Shown: piece by piece, positions 43,712-52,716 of the stretch | Layout: every line of letters starts with the position of its first letter | How positions within the stretch are numbered: position 1 is the first letter of the stretch | From: Caballeronia glebae | GTDB lineage: Bacteria; Pseudomonadota; Gammaproteobacteria; Burkholderiales; Burkholderiaceae | Reading direction: 5' to 3' | DNA length: 64,000 nt | Assembly (NCBI RefSeq): GCF_001545035.1 | Contig: NZ_FCOJ02000001.1 | Location: 1 to 64,000, forward strand | Program-made: the position numbers and the translations under genes | The notes under the pieces: model-generated | What the model saw: only the letters and a program-made list of their open reading frames with translations | The model's database searches: none | What the model was told of the DNA's origin: nothing

Positions 43712-44050
43712 TCAGACGCGCGCCGTTTCCTCGTTGCGCGCCCGCCAAAGCCGCGCCCGCTGCGTACTGTCTTCATACTGAACCGTGTTTTGCCGGCACG
43801 CTTCGATGGTGGAATTCTTGCGCTCGACGATCGCCTGGCAGAGAAACTCCGCGCTATACGCTTTCAAAAGATGCGGAGAATGGGTTCCGATGTACTGCGC
43901 GATCTTCCCGTAATCGCTATACGCCGATGCGAGCGCGCGATACGTCTGCGCGTCCCAGCGGAACATCAGGTCGAGTTCTTCGAAAGCGGTGTTGAACGCG
44001 CAGACTTGCGCCTGAACTTCGCGGTCATCGTCGTACGTTGCATGGATCAT
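43712..44050 (-). CDS. Hypothetical small acidic protein
   Basis: A 112-aa soluble protein, rich in Tyr, Glu and Ala. No family recognised, no signal peptide or membrane segment. The sequence looks coding and helical (CQAIVERKNSTIEACRQNTV). It lies downstream of, and codirectional with, the LysR gene, separated by about 97 bases, so they may be co-transcribed. Confidence 0.6.
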   Translation of the reverse strand: MIHATYDDDREVQAQVCAFNTAFEELDLMFRWDAQTYRALASAYSDYGKIAQYIGTHSPHLLKAYSAEFLCQAIVERKNSTIEACRQNTVQYEDSTQRARLWRARNEETARV

Positions 44051-44147
44051 GATCGTCTCCTGTATGGCCGTGGGGCATGAATGCAGGATAGGAAAACTGA
44101 TCCATATACGACAGTTAAACTTTTTTCGCTTATCTATTCAGTAAATG

Positions 44148-45095
44148 TTATGAATTCGGTTTTCCGGTCTTTGCGACGATCTGGGTGATCGCTTCAATCT
44201 GCGCCGCGCCTTCTTCGATCAGAAATTTCTTGAACGCGAGCGCCACCGGCGGCAGGCGTTTATTGTTCCGATGCACGACGAACCAGTTGAGCATCACGGG
44301 AAAACCCTCGATATCGAGCACCGCCAGCTTGCCGACCTGCAACTCCATGCTGATCGTATGCGCGGACAGAAAGCTCAAACCCATGCCGGCGATCACTGCC
44401 TGTTTGATCGTCTCCGTGCTGGTGATTTCCATCGCGACGTGCAGGTTCGGAAGCCGTCCGCCGAATCCTTCCTCCATCGAATTCCAGGTGTCCGAGCCGC
44501 GCTCGCGGACGATGAACGGCTCATCGGCCAGCGCTTCGAGCGGCATGTTCCTGCGTCCGACGAGCGGATGATCCGGCGGCGCGACGATCACGTACGGATG
44601 GGGTGCGAAAGAGACATTCACCGTGTCCATATCGCGCGGCGGACGCACCATCACCGCGAGGTCGGTGAGATTGTCGGAAAGCTGATGCAGCAGTTCCTCT
44701 CGATTGTGCACCGCGAGATTGAGCCTCACGTCGGTATTGCGCCGCGTGAATGCGGCGAGCAGCCGGGGAAAAAAGTAATCGCCCGCGCTGATCACCGCGA
44801 CGTTGAGCGTTCCGCCCGCAACGCCTTTTAGCCGCGCCATCGCGTCGTCGGCTTCGCGAAACTGCTCCAGAATCGCGCGGCTGTAGTAAAGCATTTCGTT
44901 TCCGGCTGGCGTGAGGTAGATTTTCTTGCCCAACTGTTCGAAAAGCGGCAAGCCGGCATGCTCTTCCAGTTGCTTCACCTGCGTGGAAACCGCCGGCTGA
45001 GTAAGGTAGAGCTCCTCGGCGGCGCGAGAAAAGCTCAATCGACGGGCGACGGTTTCGAAAATCTTCAATTGACGCAGGGTGGCGTTGCGCAGCAC
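44148..45095 (-). CDS. LysR-family regulator, CbbR-like
   Basis: A 315-aa LysR regulator. The N-terminus (RQLKIFETVARRLSFSRAAEEL, then TQPAVSTQVKQLE) closely resembles CbbR, which controls carbon fixation in autotrophs. It is divergent from the oxlT gene with a 476-base gap, so it may regulate formate or oxalate uptake genes. No cbb genes are in the window. Effector binding cannot be read from sequence. Confidence 0.85.
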   Translation of the reverse strand: MLRNATLRQLKIFETVARRLSFSRAAEELYLTQPAVSTQVKQLEEHAGLPLFEQLGKKIYLTPAGNEMLYYSRAILEQFREADDAMARLKGVAGGTLNVAVISAGDYFFPRLLAAFTRRNTDVRLNLAVHNREELLHQLSDNLTDLAVMVRPPRDMDTVNVSFAPHPYVIVAPPDHPLVGRRNMPLEALADEPFIVRERGSDTWNSMEEGFGGRLPNLHVAMEITSTETIKQAVIAGMGLSFLSAHTISMELQVGKLAVLDIEGFPVMLNWFVVHRNNKRLPPVALAFKKFLIEEGAAQIEAITQIVAKTGKPNS

Positions 45096-45571
45096 AGCAA
45101 TCCCTCATCCATTAACGATTGCTAATTTATACAATAATTTTTTTTAACTTTCCTTTATCGTTTTTCTCCCCCACGATGCTTTCACGTCCCCAAAAGTTGT
45201 AAGGCGGACGGTCGCGGATGGCACGAACGGCCATGCTATACCCCGAGCATCGTCGGCGTTCCGCGCAGCATCACGAGCACGACTCTCGCAGCACATGAAG
45301 CCTGCAAAGGCCGCATCAACCATCCGGACTTTATTGGGAATCGCTTGAAAATGATTCTTCGATCGCCTGAAGCGGATGTTTGCCAGATGTGCGAATCGAT
45401 CGCCCACTTCAAAACGCGCGACATGCGCAATACCCGCGACCGGCGGCCTCACGCCCACGCCGCCTGGAGCGAGCATTTCCCCTGACCGACCGCTCGCCGC
45501 CGACGCACCGCGCCGGTTCCCGCAGCACACCAAGCGCCGCACGAGCGCTAAGACATATATCGGAGACAGAC
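45096..45571. other. Intergenic region, CbbR-like LysR / oxlT
   Basis: A 476-base gap with no convincing gene. The left end (45115-45165) is AT-rich and probably holds the LysR promoter and its binding site. TATACAATA (45128-45136), the reverse complement of TATTGTATA, half-matches the oxalate-locus motif. CGGAGACAG just before 45572 is the oxlT ribosome-binding site. Confidence 0.35.
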
Positions 45572-46918
45572 ATGGCAAGCGCAGACACGGTTGTGTCCGG
45601 GCAATCGCACGGGCGTCACCAAAACAGATGGTTCCAGCTGGTGATCGGCATCCTATGCATGGGGCTGGTCGCGAACCTGCAGTACGCATGGACCCTCTTC
45701 GTCGTTCCAATGGATGCCAAGCACCATTGGGGTCAAGCGGCGATCCAGACGGCTTTCACCATTTTCATCGTCACTGAAACGTGGCTCGTGCCCGTCGAAG
45801 GCTGGCTCGTGGACAAGTTCGGGCCGCGGCCGGTCGTCATCGGCGGTTCGATCTGCGCGGCGCTCGGCTGGATCATCGACGCGCACGCGACCAGTCTCAT
45901 CCATCTGTACATCGGCGCGGTGGTCGCGGGCGTGGGCGCCGGTTGCGTGTACGGCACCTGTGTCGGCACGGCGCTCAAGTGGTTCCCGGACAAGCGCGGT
46001 CTTGCAGCGGGCATGACCGCGGCGGGCTTCGGCGCGGGCGCGGCCGTCACCGTGATTCCAATCTCCAACATGATCCAGAGCTCCGGCTACGAGCACGCGT
46101 TCATGTTCTTCGGCATCTTCCAGGGCGTATGCATCTTCGCGCTGGCGCTGATGCTGGTGCGCCCGAATCCGCCCAAGGGCATCGTGCCGGCCAAGCGCAT
46201 CGTATCGACGAAGATCGACTACACGACAGGGCAGATGGTGCGCTCGCCGCTCTTCTGGGTGCTCTATCTGATGTTCGTGTTCGTCGCGGCGGGCGGCGTG
46301 ATCGCGACCGCGCAGTTTGGGCCGATCGCGAAGGAATACGGTTTCGCCAAGATGCCGGTGAACCTCTTGGGCGTAACGCTGCCGCTGCTCGCGATGACGC
46401 TGTCCATCGACAACCTGTGCAACGGCTTCACGAGGCCGCTGTGCGGCTTCATCTCGGACAAGATCGGCCGCGAAAACACGATGTTCATCATCTTCCTGGG
46501 TGAAGGCATCGCGCTGCTCGGGCTGATGGAATTCGGCCACAATCCGTATCTCTTCATGCTGTTCGCGGCGCTGACGTTCCTGTGCTGGGGCGAGATTTTC
46601 TCGATCTTCCCTGCGACCTGCGCCGACACCTTCGGCAGCAAATACGCCGCCGCCAACGCGGGCACGCTCTACACGGCGAAAGGCACGGCGTCGATGCTGG
46701 TGCCGCTCGCCTCGGTGCTCGCGTCGTTCGGCTCGTGGAACGCGGTCTTCATCACGGCGGCCGTGACGTCGATCGCGGCGGGACTGTGCGCGAAGTTCGT
46801 CCTGGCGCCGATGCGCAAGCGCTGGATCGAAAACACGCACACGGAAGCGTCTCCCGATTCGTCGATCAACGCGTCGTTCCAGGCGGGCTGGGACGCGTCG
46901 CGTAATACCGTGCAGTGA
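45572..46918 (+). CDS. oxlT: OxlT-type oxalate/formate antiporter (OFA family MFS)
   Basis: A 448-aa, 12-helix MFS protein of the OFA family. OxlT of Oxalobacter swaps extracellular oxalate(2-) for intracellular formate(-), generating a proton gradient as oxalate is decarboxylated. Signatures here include the first-helix ANLQYAWTLFV segment, a DKFGPRP loop and the late FSIFPATCADTFG. The start at 45572 follows CGGAGAC. It overlaps the LysR gene downstream by one base (TGATG). Oxalate as substrate is inferred from the frc gene 8 kb away; other dicarboxylates are possible. Confidence 0.82.
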   Translation: MASADTVVSGQSHGRHQNRWFQLVIGILCMGLVANLQYAWTLFVVPMDAKHHWGQAAIQTAFTIFIVTETWLVPVEGWLVDKFGPRPVVIGGSICAALGWIIDAHATSLIHLYIGAVVAGVGAGCVYGTCVGTALKWFPDKRGLAAGMTAAGFGAGAAVTVIPISNMIQSSGYEHAFMFFGIFQGVCIFALALMLVRPNPPKGIVPAKRIVSTKIDYTTGQMVRSPLFWVLYLMFVFVAAGGVIATAQFGPIAKEYGFAKMPVNLLGVTLPLLAMTLSIDNLCNGFTRPLCGFISDKIGRENTMFIIFLGEGIALLGLMEFGHNPYLFMLFAALTFLCWGEIFSIFPATCADTFGSKYAAANAGTLYTAKGTASMLVPLASVLASFGSWNAVFITAAVTSIAAGLCAKFVLAPMRKRWIENTHTEASPDSSINASFQAGWDASRNTVQ

Positions 46919-47853
46919 TGAAAGACGGCGCGCCATCGTTGAGCGTATCGCTGCATCAACTGAGACTGTTCGTCACCCTCGCGCGGCATCGCAGCTTCAC
47001 GCGCGCGGGCGACGACTTCGGCATCACGCAATCGGCGGTCAGCCGCAGCATTCGAGAACTCGAAGACGAAATCGCGCTGCGGCTCTTCGATCGCACCACG
47101 CGCCAGGTCGCGCTCACCGATACCGGCCGCAAACTGCTCGCGCGCATTGCGCCGCTCGTCGAGGAACTGGAAGCGGTCTTGCGGCCGCGCGCGCAAGAGG
47201 GCGGTGAGCCGGGCGTCGTCAATCTCGCGAGCAGTTGCGGTCTCACCGCGAGCGTGTTGCCCGCGATGCTTGCATCGTGTCGCGAACGTCTGCCGGATAT
47301 CACCGTCGTCGTGATGGACCGGCCGCAAAACGCCGTGCTGCAACTCGTGCGCTCGGGCGAGGCGGAGTTGGGCGTCGTGATCGCGCCCGACAATCTCGAC
47401 GAACTCGCCGCGGAGCCTCTAGCCGCCGATGGCCTCGCGGCGGTGGTCAGCGCGTCGCATCGTCTGAGCGCGGCGCCGCGTATCGACTGGCAGCAGTTGC
47501 GCGGCACGCCGATGCTTCTTCTCGACGACGACACCGGCAGCGTCGGCGTCATCGAGGCCGCGCTCGCGCTACACGGCGTAACGGGCGCGGTCCGCCAGAA
47601 GCTCACGCAAGCGGCCGCGGTTGCGCGCATGGCCGAGGCCGGCCTCGGCGTCGGCATCCTGCCGATGCACGCGCGCGCCGCGTGCGACAGCGTGCAGGGG
47701 CGCATCATCCCGCTCGTGCCGGACACTTCGCGCACGATCATGCTCGTGCGGCGCAAGAGCCGCGCACTGCGCGCGAGCGCGGCGAACGTGTGGTCACACA
47801 TCGTCGCATCGTCGTCGCATACTCTGATTGCAGGTCAGGCCGTCGAGGCCTGA
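46918..47853 (+). CDS. LysR-family regulator coupled to oxlT
   Basis: A 311-aa LysR regulator with the helix-turn-helix in RSFTRAGDDFGITQSAVSRSIRELE. The ATG overlaps the oxlT stop (TGATG), so translation is coupled and the two are in one operon. A GTG at 46915 is also in frame. Its target is probably the oxlT promoter, but the neighbouring GntR gene could share that job. Confidence 0.83.
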   Translation: MKDGAPSLSVSLHQLRLFVTLARHRSFTRAGDDFGITQSAVSRSIRELEDEIALRLFDRTTRQVALTDTGRKLLARIAPLVEELEAVLRPRAQEGGEPGVVNLASSCGLTASVLPAMLASCRERLPDITVVVMDRPQNAVLQLVRSGEAELGVVIAPDNLDELAAEPLAADGLAAVVSASHRLSAAPRIDWQQLRGTPMLLLDDDTGSVGVIEAALALHGVTGAVRQKLTQAAAVARMAEAGLGVGILPMHARAACDSVQGRIIPLVPDTSRTIMLVRRKSRALRASAANVWSHIVASSSHTLIAGQAVEA

Positions 47854-47962
47854 CTACAACTTTCCTTTCACGTCGAGCCCGCAGCGCGCCGCGCGCATGC
47901 GGGTTTTCGCTCGTCCGCGAGCGTGCGATTCGTCTTGTTCTCGCTGCACACGGAATGTAGTA

Positions 47963-47976
47963 TCTGGTATATCAGA
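47963..47976. promoter_or_regulatory. Oxalate-locus operator, copy 1
   Basis: TCTGGTATATCAGA, 34 bases before the start of the PanE2-like gene. It is close to palindromic (TCTG and CAGA ends). Shares GTATATCA with three other sites in this locus. Probably overlaps the -10 region, as expected for a repressor. Confidence 0.6.
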
Positions 47977-48010
47977 GACACAGAAAGCTACAACCCTCAG
48001 GAGACGAACC

Positions 48011-49024
48011 ATGAAAATCTGCGTGTACGGCGCCGGAGCGATCGGCGGCTATATGGGTGCGCAACTGGCGCGCGCGGGTGCGGACGTCAGTTTCGTCGCG
48101 CGTGGGCCGCATCTCGCGGCGATGCAGGCGAACGGCGTCAAGCTTCGGATCGACGGTGAGGAACACGTCGTCAAGGTGCGCTGCACGAACGACCCGGCCG
48201 AGCTTGGCCCGCAGGATTACGTGATCATCGCGCTCAAGGCGCATTCGATTCCCGGCGTCGTCGATCTGATTCCGCCGCTGCTCGGCCCCGAGACGGCGAT
48301 CGTCACGGCCGTCAACGGTCTTCCTTACTGGTACTTCTACAAGCACGGCGGCGAGCTTGAGGGCACGAAGTTGCAGAGCGTCGATCCGGGCGGCCGCCAG
48401 TGGGACGTGTTCGGTCCGGAACGCGCGATCGGCTGCGTGCTGCTGCCGGCAGCGGAGATCGCGGAGCCGGGCGTGATCGAGCATCACTACGGCAAGAAAT
48501 TTCCCATCGGCGAGCCGAGCGGCGAGATCACGCCGCGTCTGCAGGCGCTGCACGACATGATGGCGAAGGCGGACATGGAAGCGCCGATGCGCGACAACAT
48601 TCGAGACGAAATCTGGCTGAAGCTTTGGGGCAACCTGTGTTTCAACCCGATCAGCGCGCTCACCGGCGCGACGCTCGACGTGCTCACGAGCGATCCCGGC
48701 ACGCGCGCGCTCTCGAAGGCGATGATGCTGGAGGCCAAGGCCATCGGCGACAAGATCGGCGTGAATTTCCGCGTCGACGTGGAGCGGCGCATCAACGGCG
48801 CGGGCGCGGTTGGCGCGCACAAGACGTCGATGCTGATGGACTGCGAAGCCGGACGCCCGATGGAAATCGATCCGCTGATGACCGTCGTGCAGGAAATCGG
48901 CCGTCTGGTGCACGTCGAGACGCCCATGCTTGATGCCGTTCTCGCATTGATCAAGCTGCGCGAAGGCGTAACCCAGGGCACGGCGAAGCCATTGCCGCTC
49001 CCGAAATCCCAAAAAGCCGCCTAA
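48011..49024 (+). CDS. panE2: 2-dehydropantoate 2-reductase family protein; candidate oxalyl-CoA reductase (PanE2-like)
   Basis: A 337-aa ketopantoate reductase-fold protein. The dinucleotide motif GAGAIGGYMG is at residues 7-16, and the family's Lys/Asn region appears in WLKLWGNLCFNPI. In Methylobacterium extorquens the enzyme annotated PanE2 reduces oxalyl-CoA to glyoxylate, letting oxalate carbon enter biosynthesis. Its place in this locus and its shared operator argue for that role rather than pantothenate synthesis. I use the symbol on that inference. Longer than typical PanE (about 300 aa). Confidence 0.65.
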   Translation: MKICVYGAGAIGGYMGAQLARAGADVSFVARGPHLAAMQANGVKLRIDGEEHVVKVRCTNDPAELGPQDYVIIALKAHSIPGVVDLIPPLLGPETAIVTAVNGLPYWYFYKHGGELEGTKLQSVDPGGRQWDVFGPERAIGCVLLPAAEIAEPGVIEHHYGKKFPIGEPSGEITPRLQALHDMMAKADMEAPMRDNIRDEIWLKLWGNLCFNPISALTGATLDVLTSDPGTRALSKAMMLEAKAIGDKIGVNFRVDVERRINGAGAVGAHKTSMLMDCEAGRPMEIDPLMTVVQEIGRLVHVETPMLDAVLALIKLREGVTQGTAKPLPLPKSQKAA

Positions 49025-49051
49025 ACTGCAGACGAAGGCACCAGCGTTGTT

Positions 49052-49065
49052 TCTGATATACAAGA
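49052..49065. promoter_or_regulatory. Oxalate-locus operator, copy 2
   Basis: TCTGATATACAAGA, the inverted form of the shared motif (reverse complement TCTTGTATATCAGA). It lies 27 bases after the panE2-like stop and 73 bases before the small membrane protein gene that precedes gntR. Confidence 0.55.
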
Positions 49066-49072
49066 TGCAAAA

Positions 49073-49101
49073 TATGTTGCGTGCTGTTGCAATGCAACAT
49101 A
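49073..49101. repeat. Overlapping inverted repeats upstream of gntR operon
   Basis: Outer arms TATGTTGC (49073-49080) and GCAACATA (49094-49101) enclose a second palindrome, GTTGCAATGCAAC (49086-49098). The pair follows operator copy 2 by seven bases and lies before the gntR operon. It is likely a second regulator's site or a cooperative site. Confidence 0.5.
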
Positions 49102-49138
49102 TACTGAGGGCTCTTGAGTGATTTAACCGGAGCCTGAG

Positions 49139-49360
49139 ATGAGCATCGCCCTGTTGATTGTTGTCGGATTCGCGCTGGTTGCCGTGGGTGTGGGTGTTAC
49201 GTTTATGATTGCGTCGGCGGTGCCGCAGAGCATGCTGCAGCGCGCACAGGATCACGGTCGCTTCGCCGGTCTCGCGGCGGATGACCAGAACGGCGGTTCG
49301 GGCAAGCGTGTCGACGCTGGCCGTCCGCACTTGGGAAATCAAGCCATCAATGCCATCTGA
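49139..49360 (+). CDS. Small membrane protein overlapping gntR
   Basis: A 73-aa peptide with one strong N-terminal membrane helix (ALLIVVGFALVAVGVGVTF) and a polar Gly/Asp/Arg tail. GGAG lies about 8 bases before the ATG. The last 11 bases overlap the gntR start in another frame, so translation may be coupled. No family recognised. The hydrophobic part looks real; the tail may be non-conserved. Confidence 0.45.
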   Translation: MSIALLIVVGFALVAVGVGVTFMIASAVPQSMLQRAQDHGRFAGLAADDQNGGSGKRVDAGRPHLGNQAINAI

Positions 49361-50093
49361 TACTCAATCTGTAGATAGGCCGGAAGTTCGCCCGGATGTC
49401 CGTCCGTCGGGGCTGACGCTCTCGCTGGAGCCGATCAACGCCACGGTTTCGCTGCGCGATCAGGCGTACGCGAAGCTGCGGCAGGCGATCGCCGAGGCGG
49501 ACATCTATCGCTCGCGGGAAGAAATCCGTCTCGATGAGAAAGAATTGACCGAAGCGCTCGGCGTGTCGCGAACGCCCATTCGCGAAGCCATGACGCTGCT
49601 TGAGCAGGAAGGTTTTCTGCGCACCGTGCCGCGCCGCGGCGTCTATATCTTGCGCAAGACCAAGCGTGAGATCGTCGAGATGATCCATATGTGGGCGGCG
49701 CTGGAGAGCATGGCGGCGCGCCTCGCCACGCAGCGTGCGACGGATGCGGAAATCGCCCATCTGCGCCACATGTTCGACAACTTCCGCGACTCGACGCCCG
49801 CCGAGCATATCGACGAGTATTCGGAAGCGAATATTGCCTTCCATTCGGCGATCGTGCGGCTGGCGAAGTCGGAAATCATCTTCGACACGATCAAGAACAT
49901 TTTCGTGCACGTGCGCGCCATTCGTAAGATGACGATTTCGCAGAGCGACCGCGCGTCGCGCTCGATCGTCGATCATATGCGGATCATCGAGGCGCTTGAG
50001 AAGCGCGACACGGAGCTGGTCGAGCGGCTCGTGAAGCAGCATTCGCTCGATCTGGCGGCGTTCGTCGAGGCGAATTGCGACTTTCTGGACTAA
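49350..50093 (+). CDS. GntR-family (FCD/FadR-type) transcriptional regulator
   Basis: A 247-aa GntR regulator. The winged helix-turn-helix lies in about residues 30-95 (LRDQAYAKLRQAI, then VSRTPIREAMTLLEQEGFL), and the C-terminal FCD effector domain shows the metal-ligand pattern with Asp/His in EYSEANIAFHSAIV and DHMRIIEAL. FadR-type proteins bind operators built on GTnTACNNAC or GTATA-like cores, which fits the GTATATCA motif found here. I infer that this is the locus repressor, released by an oxalate-derived metabolite. Confidence 0.87.
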   Translation: MPSDTQSVDRPEVRPDVRPSGLTLSLEPINATVSLRDQAYAKLRQAIAEADIYRSREEIRLDEKELTEALGVSRTPIREAMTLLEQEGFLRTVPRRGVYILRKTKREIVEMIHMWAALESMAARLATQRATDAEIAHLRHMFDNFRDSTPAEHIDEYSEANIAFHSAIVRLAKSEIIFDTIKNIFVHVRAIRKMTISQSDRASRSIVDHMRIIEALEKRDTELVERLVKQHSLDLAAFVEANCDFLD

Positions 50094-50114
50094 TGCCGGT
50101 TTGAGTTTGAAATG

Positions 50115-50150
50115 AAAAAGCCGCGCGGCGTTGTTGCCGTGCGGCTTTTT
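50115..50150 (+). terminator. gntR intrinsic terminator
   Basis: A 15-bp stem (one G-U pair) from AAAAAGCCGCGCGGC to GCCGTGCGGCTTTTT with a 6-base loop GTTGTT. Ends with a T run. Confidence 0.9.
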
Positions 50151-50171
50151 TGCGTTCCGATTACGGAAGAT

Positions 50172-50249
50172 TCAAATAATGGCCAGCGCCTGCTCGATCG
50201 ACATCGAAAGCATAAGCGCGGCGACGGCAGTGTAAAACAGGCGGATCAT
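50172..50249 (-). CDS. Tiny single-pass membrane peptide (25 aa)
   Basis: A 26-codon ORF too short for ordinary gene calling. GGAG lies six bases before its ATG, and the peptide MIRLFYTAVAALMLSMSIEQ plus five residues is almost a pure membrane helix. It is upstream of sucD's end on the same strand, in the gap after the gntR terminator. Codon use is normal. It may be a real small protein or a chance frame. Confidence 0.35.
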   Translation of the reverse strand: MIRLFYTAVAALMLSMSIEQALAII

Positions 50250-50358
50250 GGCGGCTCCGTCGAACGAGGTTGAAACTAACCCATTATTATAAGCCGCCTT
50301 CGTAATCGAATTGTAAAAAAAGATGCGACACGTTGGCGCGCGTCGCATCCGGCGACGC

Positions 50359-51231
50359 CTAGCGCATTGCGCGCATCATCGTTTCGCCGAGCGCGGCCGG
50401 CGAATCCGCGACATGGATGCCCGCCGACTTCATCGCGTCGATCTTCGCGCTCGCGGTGCCCGAGCCGCCCGAAATGATCGCGCCCGCGTGACCCATGCGG
50501 CGTCCCGGCGGCGCGGTCGTTCCGGCGATGAAACCGACCACCGGCTTTCTGGTTTTCGCGTCCTTGAGGAATTGAGCCGCTTCCTCCTCCGCCGATCCGC
50601 CGATCTCGCCGATCATGATGATGCCCTCGGTCGCATCGTCCTCCAGGAAGAGCGAAAGGCAATCGATGAAGTTCGTCCCGTTCACCGGATCGCCGCCAAT
50701 GCCGATGCACGTCGTCTGCCCGAGCCCGGCTGCGGTCGTCTGCGCGACGGCCTCGTAGGTCAGCGTGCCCGAACGCGACACGACGCCGATCTTCCCCGGC
50801 CGATGAATATGCCCCGGCATAATGCCGATCTTGCATTGTCCAGGCGTGATGACGCCCGGACAGTTCGGCCCGACGAGCCGGCTCGCCGAGCCGGAAAGCG
50901 CACGTTTGACGCGCAGCATGTCGAGCACCGGGATGCCTTCCGTGATGCAGACGATGAACGGCACGTGCGCATCGATGGCTTCGAGAATCGCATCGGCGGC
51001 GAAGGGCGGCGGCACGTAGATCACGGATGCGTCGGCGCCGGTTTTCGCGACCGCGTCGGCGACGGTGTCGAACACGGGCAAGTCCAGATGCATCGTGCCG
51101 CCTTTGCCCGGCGTCACGCCGCCGACCATGCGCGTGCCGTAGGCGATAGCCTGCTCCGAATGAAACGTGCCTTGCGCGCCGGTGAAGCCCTGGCAGATGA
51201 CCTTGGTATCTTTATTGATGAGAACGCTCAT
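50359..51231 (-). CDS. Succinyl-CoA synthetase-like ligase, alpha subunit
   Basis: A 290-aa SucD-type subunit. The N-terminal CoA-binding Rossmann domain begins [17 protein letters not shown], and the phosphohistidine is His248 in MGHAGAI. It overlaps sucC-like by 4 bases (ATGA). A housekeeping SucCD is normally elsewhere, near TCA cycle genes, so this is a paralogue. It shares its promoter region and operator with the ThDP enzyme across the gap. Malyl-CoA ligases (MtkAB) have the same fold, and I cannot exclude that substrate. Confidence 0.8.
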   Translation of the reverse strand: MSVLINKDTKVICQGFTGAQGTFHSEQAIAYGTRMVGGVTPGKGGTMHLDLPVFDTVADAVAKTGADASVIYVPPPFAADAILEAIDAHVPFIVCITEGIPVLDMLRVKRALSGSASRLVGPNCPGVITPGQCKIGIMPGHIHRPGKIGVVSRSGTLTYEAVAQTTAAGLGQTTCIGIGGDPVNGTNFIDCLSLFLEDDATEGIIMIGEIGGSAEEEAAQFLKDAKTRKPVVGFIAGTTAPPGRRMGHAGAIISGGSGTASAKIDAMKSAGIHVADSPAALGETMMRAMR

Positions 51232-52430
51232 TTGGCCACTCCTTGAGCGACGGCGCTGACGATCTTGTCGGCGGCATCGGCGAGATTTTCAGCGGGGATG
51301 ATGGTGAGACCGGACGTGCGCAGAATCTCGCGGCCCGCGTCCACATTCGTGCCCGCGAGGCGCACGACGAGCGGCACGCGCAGATCGACCTCCCGCGCCG
51401 CCGCGACGACGCCTTGCGCGATCACGTCGCAGCGCATGATGCCGCCGAAGATGTTGACGAGAATGCCGCGCACTTTTGGATCGCGCAGGATCAGCTTGAA
51501 CGCGGTCGCGACGCGTTCCTGGGTCGCGCCGCCGCCGACGTCGAGAAAGTTCGCCGGCTCGCCGCCGTAGAGCTTGATGATGTCCATCGTGGCCATCGCG
51601 AGGCCCGCGCCGTTCACCATGCAGCCGATGTTGCCGTCGAGCTTCACGTAATTCAGGCCGTGCTTCGCGGCTTCGATTTCGGCGGGATCTTCCTCTTCCT
51701 CGTCGCGCAGCTTTTCGATGTCGGGATGGCGATAGAGCGCGTTGTCGTCGAAATTGAGCTTGGCGTCGAGCGCGATCACGTCGCCCGAGCCGGTCACGAC
51801 GAGCGGATTCACTTCGACGATCGACGCATCCAGATCGACGAACGCCCGATACAGCGCGGTAATGAACTTCGATGCCGCGCCGACCTGCTTGCCGCTCAGA
51901 CCGAGTCCGAAAGCGATCTGGCGCGTGTGAAAGGGCTGAAGCCCGGTCGCCGGATCGATCGCGACCTTGAGGATTTTCTCCGGCGTGCGATGCGCGACTT
52001 CCTCGATTTCCATGCCGCCTTCCGTCGAGGCCATGATCGTGATGCGCGACGTGGCGCGATCGACGAGCATGCCCAGATACAACTCGCGCGCGATATCGCA
52101 GCCTTCCTCGATGTAGAGACGCTTCACTTCCTTGCCCGCCGGCCCGGTCTGCTTGGTCACGAGCACCGACGCGAGCATCTTCTGCGCGTTTTCGCGCACG
52201 TCGTCCACCGACTTCACGACCCGCACGCCGCCTTTTCCGTCCGGATCGTTGGAAAAGCGCCCCGCGCCGCGGCCGCCCGCGTGAATCTGCGACTTCACGA
52301 CCCAGACGGGTCCGGGCAGCGCGCGCGCCGCGTCGGCGGCTTCCTGCGCGGAAAAGGCGACGCGGCCCTCCGGAACCGCGACGCCGTACTCTCGTAGCAG
52401 CGCCTTCGCCTGATATTCGTGGATGTTCAT
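51228..52430 (-). CDS. Succinyl-CoA synthetase-like ligase, beta subunit
   Basis: A 400-aa ATP-grasp subunit of an ADP-forming acyl-CoA synthetase, slightly longer than E. coli SucC (388 aa). The [16 protein letters not shown] start, the CoA-ligase segment [18 protein letters not shown] and [12 protein letters not shown] are present. [15 protein letters not shown] is intermediate between SucC and MtkA as I recall them. AGGAGAC precedes the ATG at 52430. Divergent from the ThDP-enzyme gene, with operator copy 3 at 68-81 bases before the start. Confidence 0.8.
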   Translation of the reverse strand: MNIHEYQAKALLREYGVAVPEGRVAFSAQEAADAARALPGPVWVVKSQIHAGGRGAGRFSNDPDGKGGVRVVKSVDDVRENAQKMLASVLVTKQTGPAGKEVKRLYIEEGCDIARELYLGMLVDRATSRITIMASTEGGMEIEEVAHRTPEKILKVAIDPATGLQPFHTRQIAFGLGLSGKQVGAASKFITALYRAFVDLDASIVEVNPLVVTGSGDVIALDAKLNFDDNALYRHPDIEKLRDEEEEDPAEIEAAKHGLNYVKLDGNIGCMVNGAGLAMATMDIIKLYGGEPANFLDVGGGATQERVATAFKLILRDPKVRGILVNIFGGIMRCDVIAQGVVAAAREVDLRVPLVVRLAGTNVDAGREILRTSGLTIIPAENLADAADKIVSAVAQGVAK

Positions 52431-52497
52431 TGCGTCTCCTGTGTCCTCTGATGGGAATGAGCGAGCCGAGAAAAGCATCGTCAATGGCGCGCTGAAA

Positions 52498-52511
52498 TAC
52501 TGTATATCAGA
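52498..52511. promoter_or_regulatory. Oxalate-locus operator, copy 3
   Basis: TACTGTATATCAGA, 68 bases before the sucC-like start on the minus strand. Matches copies 1 and 2 across TGTATATCAGA. Confidence 0.6.
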
Positions 52512-52716
52512 TTTCACGGCGGTCAAAAAACTTTTGCGCGGAGGCGTTTCACTAGTTAAGCGGGGGTTTTATCTGAACTTACGAGGAGTACAGCGATTGA
52601 TGCAGCGCGGAATCAGAATTTGCCGAATCAATGCAGACAAGGTAATCCGAGCTTCATGCACTGCATCACAGGGTTTTCATCGATCGGACTACAGTTGACT
52701 AATACTGTGTGTGGAA

